Shown: positions 34,181-45,516, counted from the first letter of the stretch. The stretch is DNA of 64,000 nt from Cylindrobasidium torrendii FP15055 ss-10 (GCA_000934385.1 KN880456.1:62001-126000); one strand, 5' to 3'. Program-made: numbers and translations. Notes: generated by a model from the sequence alone, not told the origin.

Positions 34181-35872
34181 ATGTCTTCCACCGACTCATC
34201 TTCGCTTTGGGGCCCCTTCTCTCCCTTCAGTATTTCTGTCCCCCAAGAAAAGCTAGACAAGCTGCAAAAGAAGCTCGAACTTGTGGACTTTCCTGACGAG
34301 CTGAACGATGCTGGACGGGATTATGGTGCTCCTCTGCAGGATATTCAACGCCTCGTGAACCACTGGAAAACAGGCTTCGACTGGCGTGCACAGGAGAAGA
34401 AGCTCAATGAAGCCCTTCCGGGACAGTTCACTCGAGATATCAAGGTTGAGAAATTTGGGTTGCTCAACATACACTACGTGCATATGCCGAGCAAAGCAGC
34501 TGGCGCCATCCCACTACTCTTCTGCCATGGATGTGAGTCGTCTTTTCCTTTACTTGGGTTCTTGGCGCTGACAAGCGATGGTATTCCCAGGGCCTGGCAG
34601 CTTCGTCGAAGCCAGCAAGATTGCCGCACTGCTGACTGAAGCTTCGTCCGCACATCCGGCGTTCCACTTCGTCAGCTTCGATTTGCCAAACTATGGTTTC
34701 TCGGAGGGTGTGAAAGACAAAGGGTTCGCTATCGAACAACATGCAGAGGTGAGTCAGTGTTTATGTCGGCTCCGTCGTATTGCGCCATTCAACCATCTGA
34801 CGCGTGGTGATTGAGGTCGGGCACCACCTGATGCTTTCTCTTGGATACAACGAATATGGTGTGTTTTATCAGGCTATGAATGTGGCAATAAGCTAATGAG
34901 CAATGCAGTGACTCAAGGTGGGGATTGGGGAAGCCTTGTACGTCGAGAATCCTTTTTAACTTATGTATGCTTTTCGAGCTAACCATGGTTTTAGATCGTT
35001 ACTTTGATTGCCCAAAAATACGGCCCAACACATTGCAAGGCATTCCACACAAACTATCCAATGTAAGCCTACTATTTACCTCGTCTCACACAACCGCTCA
35101 TAGTCGTTCTCATGTAGGGGCGCCGCGCCGACACTCAAGCAACCACTTCTATATGCCCAGCATCTGTTGACGCCATACACGCAGAAAGAGAAGGATGCTT
35201 TGGCGCGCGCCGCGATATTCGACGAGAATGAGCGCGGCTACTTTTTCGAACACGCGACCAAGCCTCAGACCATCGGTAAGCCACCCAGAAATTACCACGC
35301 CATCTTTGAACCATAATGTATAGGATACTCACTGGCGGACTCGCCTGTGGGATTGCTCGCGTGGATCTATGAGAAGCTTGTGTCGTGGACGGATAACTAT
35401 GCGTGGAGCGACGATGAAGGTCTGCATCCTCCCTTTACTGCATGCACTTTGCTTACTCGTATGGCATGTTCATGCAGTCCTCACTTGGATTTCGATTTAT
35501 CTGTTCTCCCGTGCCGGACCCGCAGCGGCATCGAGGACATACTACGAGTTCATGAAGCTCACTAGACCCCGCATCATAGGCAACCTGTACACCAGCGTTC
35601 CGTCTGGCATCTCCTACTTCCCGGGGGAAATCGATAGCAAGCCTCGCATGTACGTCCCTTTGCCTGTCCTTTTATCATGTTGAACTATGGACTGACGTCG
35701 ATGGTATAGTTTCCAGCGCGTCAATGCAAACCTGGTCTTCGAGGCAGAGCACGACAAGGGTGGGCACTTCGCTGCAACGGAGCAGCCGGAGCTCTTAGTG
35801 GGAGATTTGCGCAAGATGTTTGGAAAGGGAGGACCAGCATTCGGCGTTGTGAGTGGGAAGACGGGATACTGA
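34181..35872 (+). CDS. Epoxide hydrolase, EPHX1-type (intact copy C)
   Basis: Alpha/beta-hydrolase that adds water to epoxides through an Asp ester intermediate. Nine exons (ends 34532, 34748, 34858, 34937, 35062, 35275, 35419, 35649, 35872) close in frame to 412 aa, the usual size for the class. Residues 1-110 form the N-terminal EHN lid domain ([39 protein letters not shown]). The oxyanion motif HGWPG is at 116-120, nucleophile Asp190 in GGDWG, and catalytic His378 in [10 protein letters not shown]. The C-terminus is [16 protein letters not shown]. No signal peptide is visible; a membrane anchor like that of mammalian EPHX1 is absent. It is the only complete member of four copies in the window. 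Substrate unknown. Confidence 0.92.
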
Positions 35873-36087
35873 GGATTGTGTACTGGGAAAGTCGAACGTA
35901 AATGCATCAAAAGAAGGTTTTCTCATCCGTGCGACACCTCTAGGGTTTCTTCGTAAGGCGTTCATTTCACCGCACCGTTTCCGAAGTCAACATCTCAAGT
36001 CATGATCGCATTCGCCAGTCGTCAGTTTGGTTACAAAACAAGACAATACACCTATGTAAGCTGGCGCCCACGGACACCCAGGCCATC

Positions 36088-36958
36088 TCACTGCGGACGA
36101 CCAACGTTTTGCCTAACCCCAGACGCCATGAGCAAAGCACATTGGACAAAGGGGAATGGGGATACGTACGGGAACTGGCCCTGGTAGTTTCCGGGCGGGG
36201 AGTAGCGGCAGACGACGTACTTGGACGCCTGGTCGAAGATGGTGCCGGCCTTGCAGTCGCCAACAGCGCACGCGACTTGCTTAGTGTTCTTCCAGACAAC
36301 CTTGAAATTGCGTTCAGCTCCAGCTCAAGGGGGGAATGGAAAGAGGAGGAAGAGATACCTGAGTGAAATGCCCGGTCTCGGACGAGAATCCAGGGTGGTT
36401 GTCTGTGTAGCGTCGTTAGTGGAACATTGAGTGCGTGAGGCTGCTCGGCGTACAGTCGTATTTGGCTAGTGAGGTAAAAGGGTCTGTCAGTACAAGCGCA
36501 GGAGCAGGAATAGGTGGAGAAACTAACAAGCTTCGCTCATCCAGGAATCAAGACCGTTCTTGAATCCAAAGTTGCCCGTTCCAGCAGCCTAAGACACGCC
36601 CCGTCAGCTTATATACAAGAAACACAAGCAATCCACATACGAGGTTCTCCCCATAGTTCCCTCCGCTGTGCTGGAACTTGCACTGGTTCGCCCACTTCTG
36701 AGTGTCGGCGTAGAGCGCGTCGCTCCACGTAAGCTTGCCAGCGCCGTATTTGGCGCGCGCCTCGTTGTGCTGGCGCACGACAGCGGTTTTGAAGTCTTCC
36801 TGGGCCGCAGCGTCGTCGCGCTCATCCAGCGCGTAGCCAATAACCGTGCGCTCGTCGTACGGCTCGGCGGCCTCAACAGAGTCGGTGCGCTGCTGAATCG
36901 AGGCGCCCATGACGAGCCCGGTGGAAATGAAAAGGAGAAGAGCGTTAGGGAGAATCAT
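36088..36958 (-). CDS. Secreted CAP/PR-1-like protein
   Basis: Secreted CAP-superfamily (SCP/PR-1) protein; fungal members bind sterols and lipids. Signal peptide MILPNALLLFISTGLVMGA, a short propeptide-like stretch, then the CAP domain: FKTAVVRQHNEARAKYGAGK, LYADTQKWANQCKFQHSGG, NYGENL, and after splicing GHFTQVVWKNTKQVACAVG and KYVVCRYSPPGNYQGQFP. The His/Glu cavity residues of the family are present (HNEAR; GENL; GHFTQ). Six exons are needed; one is only about 11 nt between a TTGTTAG-type donor and GTACGCC. The last intron leads to QNVGRPQ and the stop at 36088-36090. It converges on the epoxide hydrolase 216 bp away. Confidence 0.88.
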
Positions 36959-37014
36959 GATGATGTACAGCGTGAGTGGGTGCTGGTGAGGTCTGTACGA
37001 TGGAATGCTTGGGC

Positions 37015-37022
37015 CTTATATA
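37015..37022 (-). promoter_or_regulatory. TATA box of the CAP/PR-1 gene
   Basis: TATATAAG on the minus strand, 57 nt before the ATG at 36958. The rest of 36959-37497 shows no gene. Confidence 0.5.
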
Positions 37023-37497
37023 CCGGACGGAAGACGGCCTTGCTGGGCGCGGCTGTTCCATACTTGACACGCCCGGGCTGAGTTGCATTCCACGGGGGCT
37101 CAGCAAACTTGCGCTTCTTCGTGCTTGAGGGTTTGATCTTGCGCCTATAGTAGGAAATGCAGGTAGAGCTCTTAGCTGACTTTTTCGACCATTGTTCATT
37201 TCCTGCATTGGCGGAGGGAGCGTGACAAGAGTACACACATGGTGCCGCATAGCACAACCATTGAAAGAGGTCGGAAACAAGTAGCATTCGAGCGCTGTCA
37301 TTATATATCGAGGATTCCGCACTAACTGGGCGCTGATGGTGCCAGTGTACATCCTCGACGCGTGAGTGATGTCGATGAGTCTCCGGCATTGTTCTCCGGT
37401 GCTGGGCTAGGATCATGACACATCACTTCCATTATAATGAAATTGATTGTGCAGCTGTGTTGAACAATCATGTAATTGAAGACGCATGAACCACCCA

Positions 37498-38637
37498 CTA
37501 CGGACGACGCTGCAGGATACGATCCAAGGCGTCAAAGTCTCTCATCTCTAAATCTGGCCTCCTCGTCTGGCTTCGGGTTGCATACGAGAAGCCCGCAAGA
37601 TGAAAGATGACCCTCCGCGAGCTCGAATGTGGGACGACGAGAATGCTTTCCTCTGTGAGCCGACCATGGTAGATATAGTTGTCGTGAAGCTCGAACAGGG
37701 CTTTTGTCTGCAGCACTGGTCAGTCGGTAATTCAAGAACCGGGGACTGGCATACGATTTGACTGTCGCATTGTTCCCGGAGCCTGTCGTTCTCGCGGAAA
37801 AGGCTTTGCAGGCCGAGTGCGGGATGGTTCTGGCGCGCAGGGCGTATGGCCTGGGTAGGAAATATGGTCAGAGGCACATGCACTGTGCTGTTGAGAAGAA
37901 AGCAGGCATACCATGACGGCGTACACCCCCTCATCATCTTCGCACACGCCGAGAACTGGCGCGAGGAAACTCTGGGTTAATGGTAATCGTATGGGGCGCC
38001 GAGCAACCGTTCGCCAGCCGTTCAGGACGCGCGCTCTTCTCTGTAGCCACTGCACTTAGCATAGTATAAACAAGGACTAAAAGCAAGCGACGCTGACCTC
38101 TCTGGAACCATAGTCCCATCTTGGCAACTTCAGAGAAAAGACACAGCGCATGGCACTTCTGTCCACTCTATCAATCCCCGCATATACGTCCCTCGAAAGC
38201 CGCCTGGACGGGTCGAGTGTTACAAACTTGAGGGGCTCGTTGGTATATGGGATGAGGTTCTCGACGTGCACGCGCCGTATCGCGCGTTCAGCTTGGCTCG
38301 GATGGAGTGGCGTGTGCGACGTTGACGGTGCAAGGGATATGCATGACCGCCTTGGCGTACTTGTGTCGAGCGGTGCAAAGCTCATAATAGAGGATGAATC
38401 GACAAAGGTCGATTGGCGGCGCGTCTTGTACCGGTGACGCCTGTCATGGCTAGTCTGTGAAGTTGAATCGGACGTGCGATTGGCCTCCAGGTGGAAGTAG
38501 CTTTCTGTCAGTCTCTGCTTTGCCTTGCTCTTGGTTTTAGCAGACCGATTGTCTGTGTGGGATAACAGCAAGACGTCCTTTGGGGGTCCAGGCCGCAAGC
38601 AGTATGATGTGACGTCTCCGCTAGAGTAGGAAATCAT
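37498..38637 (-). CDS. Kinase-like protein, possibly a pseudokinase
   Basis: Four exons (first 38637-38098, second from 38049) keep one frame across three good GT/AG introns. The N-terminal about 150 residues are basic and Ser/Thr-rich. Then follow VENLIPYTNEPLKFVTLDPS, RSAMRCVFSLKLPRWDYGSR and a helical segment, then TKALFELHDNYIYHGRLTEE, SILVVPHSSSRRVIFHLAGF and SYATRSQ. The spacing resembles a kinase C-lobe in which HGRLTEESI takes the place of HRDLKPENI and LAGF that of xDFG; both catalytic aspartates would be absent. The kinase relation is my inference. The gene itself is well supported by splicing. Confidence 0.55.
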
Positions 38638-39374
38638 GAGGGTTGGAATGGAAAGAGTTGTGCGTGGGCCTCGGCGCTAAATAGCGAGGGCTTTGAAGCG
38701 GACTACTTATTGAACGAAGCGTAAACAAAAGCGCGGGAATAGCTTTGACTTAGTCGCACTGTGTTACAAAAACCGTGTCCAAGCAACGGTTTCCCCGTCA
38801 TTAGCGTGAGTTGGCGACCATGTCCAAACAATAAACCCAGTGTGTGAATGCCATTGTGAGCGTGTAAGCCAGGAACTTGAGCGGAGGTCACGATGTGGAA
38901 TGAGATGCATAATTAAGCCTATTATCCTAGAAGCGGCTCTGAAGATCGAGGTCAAAAGAAGAGTTGTTGTTTATGTGGCGCAGTGATCGAGTTTCGTTTT
39001 GAATCCGCGGCAGTGCCGCGAATTGGCGCTCTGGGGAGTTAGAGGTTGTGCTCGACAGGCGAAACGCCGGGGAAGTAAAAATAATGGCCGAGAGCGAGGG
39101 CCCCGAATGGAGAGAAGCAAAGGGCGTTGCGTACACAACAACAAACACGGAAACGACATCAAAATAGGGCAACGAGCGGGGCAACGACTCTTTCGCCAAC
39201 CGTCACACCACTTTGGACCAGCGATCCTTTTTCAATCCCGACACGCCCTCGCTAGCCGAGTTCTTTCTTCTTCTACTCTCACTTTCACGCCTATAAACTC
39301 TTGACGAGTTCAATTCTTTGATTCAAACCAACTCTCTCTTTTCAACACCGTCAACGTCCAGTACAACCAACACC
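38638..39374. promoter_or_regulatory. Divergent spacer, kinase-like / small secreted protein
   Basis: 737 bp between two divergent genes. A TATAAA at 39292-39297 (plus) is 78 nt before the ATG of the secreted protein. No gene was seen. Confidence 0.4.
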
Positions 39375-39722
39375 ATGTTCGCCCGCGTGTCCACCATGTT
39401 CATGATCACCCTCTTTGCGCTCTTCGCACTGCTTGCGCCCGGCGCGCTCGCTGCGCCGTCTATGCTCCGCGGCCGCTCCTACCACGATGTCGCCATCGAC
39501 GTGCGCGACGTCGCTCCTGCCGCCGCCGTCATCCTCGCCCGCGGCGCACCAGTCCCCGTTGTCCGTGCCGAGCCCGCCAAGCGCCTCACCCGTTTCCAGG
39601 CGCGCAACGCCCGCCACGAGGCCGTCTCACGCGAAATCGAGGCCCTCCAGATCAGGAATGCAGAGGAGAACGAGAAGCGGGACATTGTCGCCAACGGATG
39701 GTCGTCCGTCCCCGTCGTTTGA
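39375..39722 (+). CDS. Small secreted protein, possible Kex2-processed precursor
   Basis: Single-exon frame of 115 aa from the ATG at 39375; an in-frame start at 39318 is less likely because it precedes a clean signal peptide and is close to the TATA-predicted start site. Signal peptide FMITLFALFALLAPGALAAP. The mature part is Ala/Val/Arg-rich (HDVAIDVRDVAPAAAVILAR) and helical towards the end (RHEAVSREIEALQIRNAEEN). A Lys-Arg pair precedes the last 13 residues, DIVANGWSSVPVV, so Kex2 cleavage could release a short peptide. It has no cysteine at all and no CaaX box, hence it is neither a lipopeptide pheromone nor a typical Cys-rich effector. Function unknown. Confidence 0.6.
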   Translation: MFARVSTMFMITLFALFALLAPGALAAPSMLRGRSYHDVAIDVRDVAPAAAVILARGAPVPVVRAEPAKRLTRFQARNARHEAVSREIEALQIRNAEENEKRDIVANGWSSVPVV

Positions 39723-39869
39723 TAAGGAGAATGTATTGTGATGAGTTGTTGTTGGCGAAGCTGTGGGCTTCGGGCAAGATACGTACGCTAGTCGTTCTGT
39801 CTGCATCTTTTGGAAATGAATCGCTGTATTTTTGTAACTGCCATGTCCCCCCGTTCCTGCCCTCCCCCA

Positions 39870-40631
39870 TCAGAACTCGAAGCTCTTGTTCAGGTCTTCC
39901 CGCAACAGTTCCCTCATCCCAGGCGGCAGCGTAGGCTCAGCCTCTGTCCCTTCCACCACCATATACCTAAACGGCATCTCCACACTCTCATGCTTGCTGA
40001 ACGTAATCGTTGGAAAGTCCACATATTTGATCTCATCCAGCTTCACACCATCCTCTACAACCCGTTTGGTTACGCCGAGCGCAGTGTCTGTGGTCATCTG
40101 CACAGGGCCCAGACGACGGCCTGGGAACCCAAGAACGCGCAGCTCAGCAGTCCGGTCCCGCGGTGGGTCGTCGCCCAGGATGCCGCCGAACAAGAAGCAC
40201 TTGAACCGTCCGTCGCCATCCGCAGGACTGAGTTCTTCTGTTCCCTTGGGATCCAACAAGCAGACTTCGTTTATGGAGATCCCAGAAGACCTCAAGCGCG
40301 ACAAGACGTCCTCTGTTGTGAATACAGGCCGCGCCTGGCCCTGTCCTTGCGGCAGTTCGAGTGTAGAGACGCTAGACGCCGACAAGTGGGTGAAATGCAC
40401 TTCACTTGCGGGACCTGCCAAGGATAGCATATGCTAAACACGCCGTAAGAGATAGAACACGAGGAATATGCATTGAAGCAAACCGAATACTCTAGCTTCA
40501 CCCATGGAGGAAGTGTCTTTGTGGACGAGGACGCTGAAGCAGGTTCATCCTCTTCCATATGCTCTTGGATGCCCGTAAGAACCACATACACGGAAGTATT
40601 GAAGCATACCGATAATATATGTAAAGCCCAT
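39870..40631 (-). CDS. SFM1: Rps3 arginine methyltransferase Sfm1 (SPOUT, DUF431)
   Basis: SAM-dependent SPOUT-fold methyltransferase; the yeast protein methylates an arginine of ribosomal protein Rps3 in the cytosol. Three exons (40631-40610, 40563-40484, 40433-39870) close in frame to 221 aa, close to the yeast length. Recognised by the start MGFTYIIEHMEEDEP, then PPWVKLEYSHM, CLLDPKGTEELSPADG, LFGGILGDDPPRDRTAELR, LGPVQMTTDTALGVTK and KHESVEMPFRYMV; the GGILGD and QMTTDTA regions form the cofactor knot in this family. The first exon is only 22 nt and was placed by homology to the conserved IIEHMEE. It converges on the small secreted protein, 148 bp away. Confidence 0.93.
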
Positions 40632-40926
40632 GATTGACGCGAAAAGAGGAGCGCGTTTTTAGAGTGATGATGATCGAAAGATAACCCCCGGTGCACGTGC
40701 TCTTGCTTTGATCTGATGGCGCATCAATGTCACCGATCTCAGTGATTGTCTGGGCTTTGCTCGTCAGGTATGAGCTGGGTCCCAACTTGTGGGATCTGGA
40801 TCCCCTCCTGTTTTGATATAATGTGTATGCTAGAGCTACAGCACTCCCGGCTATCAGATAGCTCGCTAGTCAAGGAGTTTACTACACGAGCCATTTTCAC
40901 ACAGTCCTCGCTTCGCTTTTGTCGCC

Positions 40927-41375
40927 ATGTCCTTCAACGACTCGTCTTTGGTTTGGGGTACCGAAACTCCCTTCCGTATCTCTGCTCCCCAGGAGAAGCT
41001 CGACAAGCTGCAAAGGAAACTCCAGCTCGTGGACTTTCGACGAGCTGAACGATGCTGGACAGGATCAAAGAGCACCTCTACACGACATTCAACGACTCAT
41101 GAACCACTGGAAGACTGTATTCGACCGGCACGCCGAAAAGAAAAGGCCCGATGAGAGCTTTCGCGGAAATAGCGAGGTCGAAAACTCTGGGTCGCTCAAC
41201 ATTCACTACGTGCAGATGCAAGACCGCTGGCGCTATCCCACTTCTCTTCCTCCACGACTGCGAGCTGTTTACCTTTCTTCCACTGCGTGGGGATCAAGAT
41301 TGGTCAACATCTTTATGGACCTGCTTTTGGCGTCGTGAATGGACACACAAAGGATTGTGAAGAATGGCTAGAAGG
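40927..41375 (+). pseudogene. Epoxide hydrolase relic with internal deletions (copy D)
   Basis: Decayed third locus of the family. It keeps the 5' flank (TCACACAGTCCTCGCTTCGC), the start [20 protein letters not shown], then a frame break at [11 protein letters not shown], fragments of NHWKT and the Ala-Gly-Ala-Ile-Pro-Leu-Leu stretch before the oxyanion motif. HGW has become HDC. Shortly afterwards it jumps to the extreme C-terminus (GPAFGVVNG against GPAFGVVSG), so nearly all the catalytic domain, including nucleophile and His, is deleted while both ends remain. Confidence 0.8.
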
Positions 41376-41678
41376 GGACTCGAAGGTAATCACATCGAGC
41401 CTCTTTGTCTGCGTTGTCGTAAATTGGACTTCATCGAGCTGTTTGGACTCCTCTGCGGGAGGCAAGATAAAGCAAAGTATCAAATGATCCAAAGATTGTT
41501 CTCTAATAATACAAACAGCGTCGCGCGCATCCAAACAGGTATGTACGAACATCAGGGGAAAAAAGCTCTACTACAAAGCCTCAAATAGGTAAAAACTGCA
41601 TATAGAAAGGTACTGCTCCAAGAAAGTCATTATACTCGTACAACGCGTCCAGCGGAATAAAGAAAATAAAGATTATCC
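41376..41678. other. Short spacer
   Basis: About 300 bp between the EH relic and the 3' end of the GH5 gene. Nothing was recognised. Confidence 0.35.
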
Positions 41679-44410
41679 TCACATCACCGTGCACGATTCT
41701 GGTGGACATATGTTTTCGAACCACGACCACCCCTCCGCTGGAGCACTCTCCTGTTTTATTTTCACCGGCCCTCCCGCTCTTCTCACCTCCAAGGTATACT
41801 CCTTTGGTTCCTCCCCATGCTGTGGCACATCGTACCACCACGTCAACGTTTGACCCTCCACTGCCCACGTCCCCGCCGACACCTGGACATCCAAATCCAG
41901 CAGCTTGTCCTCCTTCAACGACTCCCATATCCCCGACGCGAGCGTCAACGTCCTATCGCTCGCCTCGTCCCCAGGAATCGGCGATGAGGGTTCCCGTGTC
42001 AGCGTCGCGGACGACGCGGATGACTTGGGCTCCTGCGGCAACAACCGCGGATGGGCAAACTGCACAAGCGGGATATACACCTCCGTCCCCGGGAACTTAT
42101 CCTCCACACCATCTGGCTTCAGTCTATCCTCCGACGTGACCGTCACCGTAAGCTTGAACGTCGCCGACTTGATATCAAAGTCGATGAAACTGGGCACGCC
42201 GACAGTCTTGACCGGATATGGCCTCGCAAACGCCCGCACCGCCCTTGCGCCGTCTGTGAGAAACTGGAGAGGATTGCTCCTCCACCTCATCATCTCCAGC
42301 TCCATCTTTTGCGCCATACGGATGCCCTCGAAACTCGCACGGTCTCCCAGAGCCAGTGTCGCCAGTGAAAGCGCCGATGCCGCATACGCCGCTGGAACAT
42401 TGAAGCTGTTTTTCCTCTTCGTCAACAACCCAGCTTGAGACTCCGCATTGAGCGAATAATCTCCCAGCTCATCCCGGCTGCTGTTCATCATCGCCAGGTC
42501 GTCCATACTCCAAAGACTGAGGTCCTCCATATTCCATCCATCGCCCCAATCATGACAACTGTCCGCACAATACGTCCATAGCGTGTAGCTGATCCCATTC
42601 GGCCCATCCGACGCATTCAGGCTGGCATCCAGCGCACGTTCTTGTCGACTGTAGTCTCCGCGGTACTTGCCCTTGTCCGTCCATCCGTAGCTGCGCTTGT
42701 CGTCCATATCATACGGAATGCCAATTTCGCCAATAATAGTCGGATACTGGCCGATAATAAGCGTGTCGTTCTTCAGGACACCGAGCTGCTCCTGAAGAGA
42801 CTTGCGGATCGCTCGCTCGCCAATTTTGACAGCCTGGATGGGCGACGAATACTTGCCGCGAAGTAGACCCAAGGCGTCCGCGTTGAACCAGTTCCAATGG
42901 CGCGTGACAAGCGTGAGGCCATCGTAGTAGTGCCCAGAGTATGCGGCGCGGCCCTTGAGTAGCTCCTCGGAGATCGAGGGAGGCACAGCGAACACCGGCG
43001 GCTGCACAAACATGATAGACTCGGGATGGGACTCGCGTATGCGTGCGGTGAATGCTTCCCAGTGCGGCCGCCAATAGTCGGTGATGAACTCTGCCTCTTC
43101 AGGTGGCTCGTCCCGGCCAAGCGTCGAACGCAGATGGCGGAAATACTCAGGGATCAGAATGTATCCCGACTCGACATCCCATACACCGTGCTCAGCCCAA
43201 ATGCAAGTGCCAAGCTTCCAGCCAGGATCGCGTCTCCAGCCCCATTTCGGATGGACACCGTCAACCTCGATACTGGGATCAGCCCACATCTTGATGCCCT
43301 TGGGGTCGATGGTTACGGTCCCATTCTTGGATGGCCCAAATGCGCCAAACTTGAAGTTGTCGACGGTCTGCGCCTGACCTTGGCCAAGCCGCAGGGACTG
43401 CGCAGGCGTCGGGTGCGTGCCCTTGCGGAGAGTCGAACCCTGGGCGTCAGGGTTGACGTTCAGATCGGGCCAACCGCATAAACCCTCAAAGGGCTCGTTC
43501 ATGCTGTCCCACCCAATGACACACTCCTCGAGCAAGTCGCCCGCGTCCCGGATACGGTCCGCCATTCTACCCATCGCCTCGATGTAGTGCTCTTGCAGGT
43601 AGTCTTGAATATTCTTGCCGTCGATAATGCATTTTGGTGCAAAGTCGCGACCCGAGAAGAAGAGTGTGAAGATCGTTTGTGAGGCCAGGCGACCATAATT
43701 GGTCGACCATATCATTGCGGGTAACGAGGCCGGGTCTGGCGCCTGCGCCGTCGGGTATTCAGCATGGATGATGGCCGCCTGCGTCGCGGTGAAGTTGCGC
43801 GGGTCAATGCCGCAGGCTGTGAGTGTCCATATCGGTGCACCGGAGCCTCCAGAGAACCGGGACCACTGGCTTATTGTCAGTTGGACTGCTATTGTCTTAT
43901 GGACACTGTCACGCACGATATCCTGGTGTGGATCCATATACACGAGAAAGCCAAAGTCTTTACATCTCCGCAGCACGCGCACGGTGTAGTCCATGAACTC
44001 GTCGTCGAATTTGCCGCTGGAAAGCCCGGGTGTGTGAGACGCGTGCAACAGCGTTGAACGGGGTGCATCACTCACGGTCCAGCGTGCTCTAGCGCTTCCC
44101 AAGTGACCGGAAACCGTAGCATATTGAAGCCCCAGCCTCGTAACCGTGCGAGGTGGACGTCGGCTGATCCGTCGTCGAGGTTGAGCGGGCGACCGACAAA
44201 GCTGACACTGCCCTCCTCTGCGTCGTCCCAGAAGCCGTCGAGCATCCATGATGGCTTGTCCACTGGTGCTTTTGCTGATCCAGAGAGATTGACGCCGCGG
44301 AGGAGGAGTGTACGGCCAGCGTTGTCTACAAATTGGCAGTCGGCGGTGTGGATAAACGATGAGGAGGTCGGGTTGCCCGTCGTTGGCGATATTGAAGGCA
44401 CACGCGGCAT
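41679..44410 (-). CDS. GH5 endoglycoceramidase-related glucosidase (EGCrP/Sgl1 type)
   Basis: Large GH5 enzyme of the fungal EGCrP group, which includes glucocerebrosidase EGCrP1 and ergosteryl-beta-glucosidase EGCrP2/Sgl1. Three exons: 44410-44076, then a long exon from 44016 interrupted by a 51-nt intron that is open in frame (GTGCGT...GCCAG after HQDI). Spliced product about 873 aa. Seen: [40 protein letters not shown], then [15 protein letters not shown], acid/base Glu in [12 protein letters not shown], nucleophile Glu in [12 protein letters not shown], and [20 protein letters not shown]. The C-terminal about 200 residues form a beta-type accessory domain. No signal peptide is visible. 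Sterol glucoside versus glucosylceramide cannot be decided from sequence alone. Confidence 0.9.
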
Positions 44411-45516
44411 TTTGAGTGTGGTCTCTGTCCTCGTCTGTCGCTTTCCAGCGAATTTGTAGGTGGTGGCGAAAGTAAAAGGAACGGTGACGAAAAGAAGCCG
44501 CGGTCGTACCACTCGTCCGAAAGGGGATATTTTTATTGCTCCTCCCTCTGACGTATTAGCAAAGCTCACGCCACACTGCTCACACCTCGTCAGCGAGTAG
44601 ACAAGCGCAGTTGCCTTTTCTTACTCACAGTCTCAGCCTCACGGATGCCGCGACGCAATGAAGAAAAAGCGGTGCCGCCCGCGCCGGCGTACTCAGCCTT
44701 ACCTTCAACCCCGCTGATTCCAGGCACACATTTATCCCCACACTGTACACAATGGGTGTGCCTGCGCACAAGATTGCAGTATCCACTGGTATCTGGATAA
44801 CTCACCATCGTGCAGCTCGCGGGCTTGCCATCTCAGTTGTCTCACTCGGCATCGCACCCGTCAAGCTGGACATACAATCTCGTTGAGACGTCTTTTGATA
44901 TCAGAAGTTCGTTCAAACAACATTCTCTTCTTTGCGCTGTTTACAGTGGTGCGGATGTTCTCGCTCCGCAGAGATTAGCGGGATAGCGTCAACGCTCCCC
45001 AAAAACGCAAGGTACTGTATCCATCGATAGCTATCCATTGGCTTTTTCTCTACATGCACGGCATGAATTCGTATTTGGTATATAAAATGTGGGTACAGGG
45101 GCGGGAGAAGCACTTGTCACGAAGTTCGCAGCATTGGCGGTCATGACCAAATTGGGACACTCGGCAAGTTCCGCTGCCCTGTTCCAAAATCCAGAGTTCA
45201 ACTCGACCAAGGCTTGTCGCAAGCTCGAGGCAAGCTCAAGACTGAAGAAAGGGTCTGAAACAAAGCAGGAGAATGTTGATAGAGCTCAGAAGGAGGCTTA
45301 GTCGAGGGAACTTTACTCAAGAGGCCTATTCTTCCGGTTTCGCAGTCGGATGTTGGCCGGAAGTTGCTCTGATCTGAGGAAGACAACCGAGTCTGAACCG
45401 ACTCGTACTCAAATTGTACGCTGTGGATTGATAATCTAATACACACGCAGCGGATTACAGTCAGCACAATTACAAGCAGATTCATTCCAATATTGCTTTA
45501 CACGTTAACAAGTTTA
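44411..45516. other. Spacer upstream of GH5 gene, about 1.1 kb
   Basis: No gene was recognised. The reading frame upstream of the chosen GH5 ATG stays open to 44569 but encodes nothing family-like. Confidence 0.4.

Noticed and set aside
39375..39722. Small secreted protein as a lipopeptide mating pheromone
   Set aside because: The C-terminus is SSVPVV with no CaaX cysteine, the protein has a classical signal peptide, and no STE3-type receptor lies in the window.
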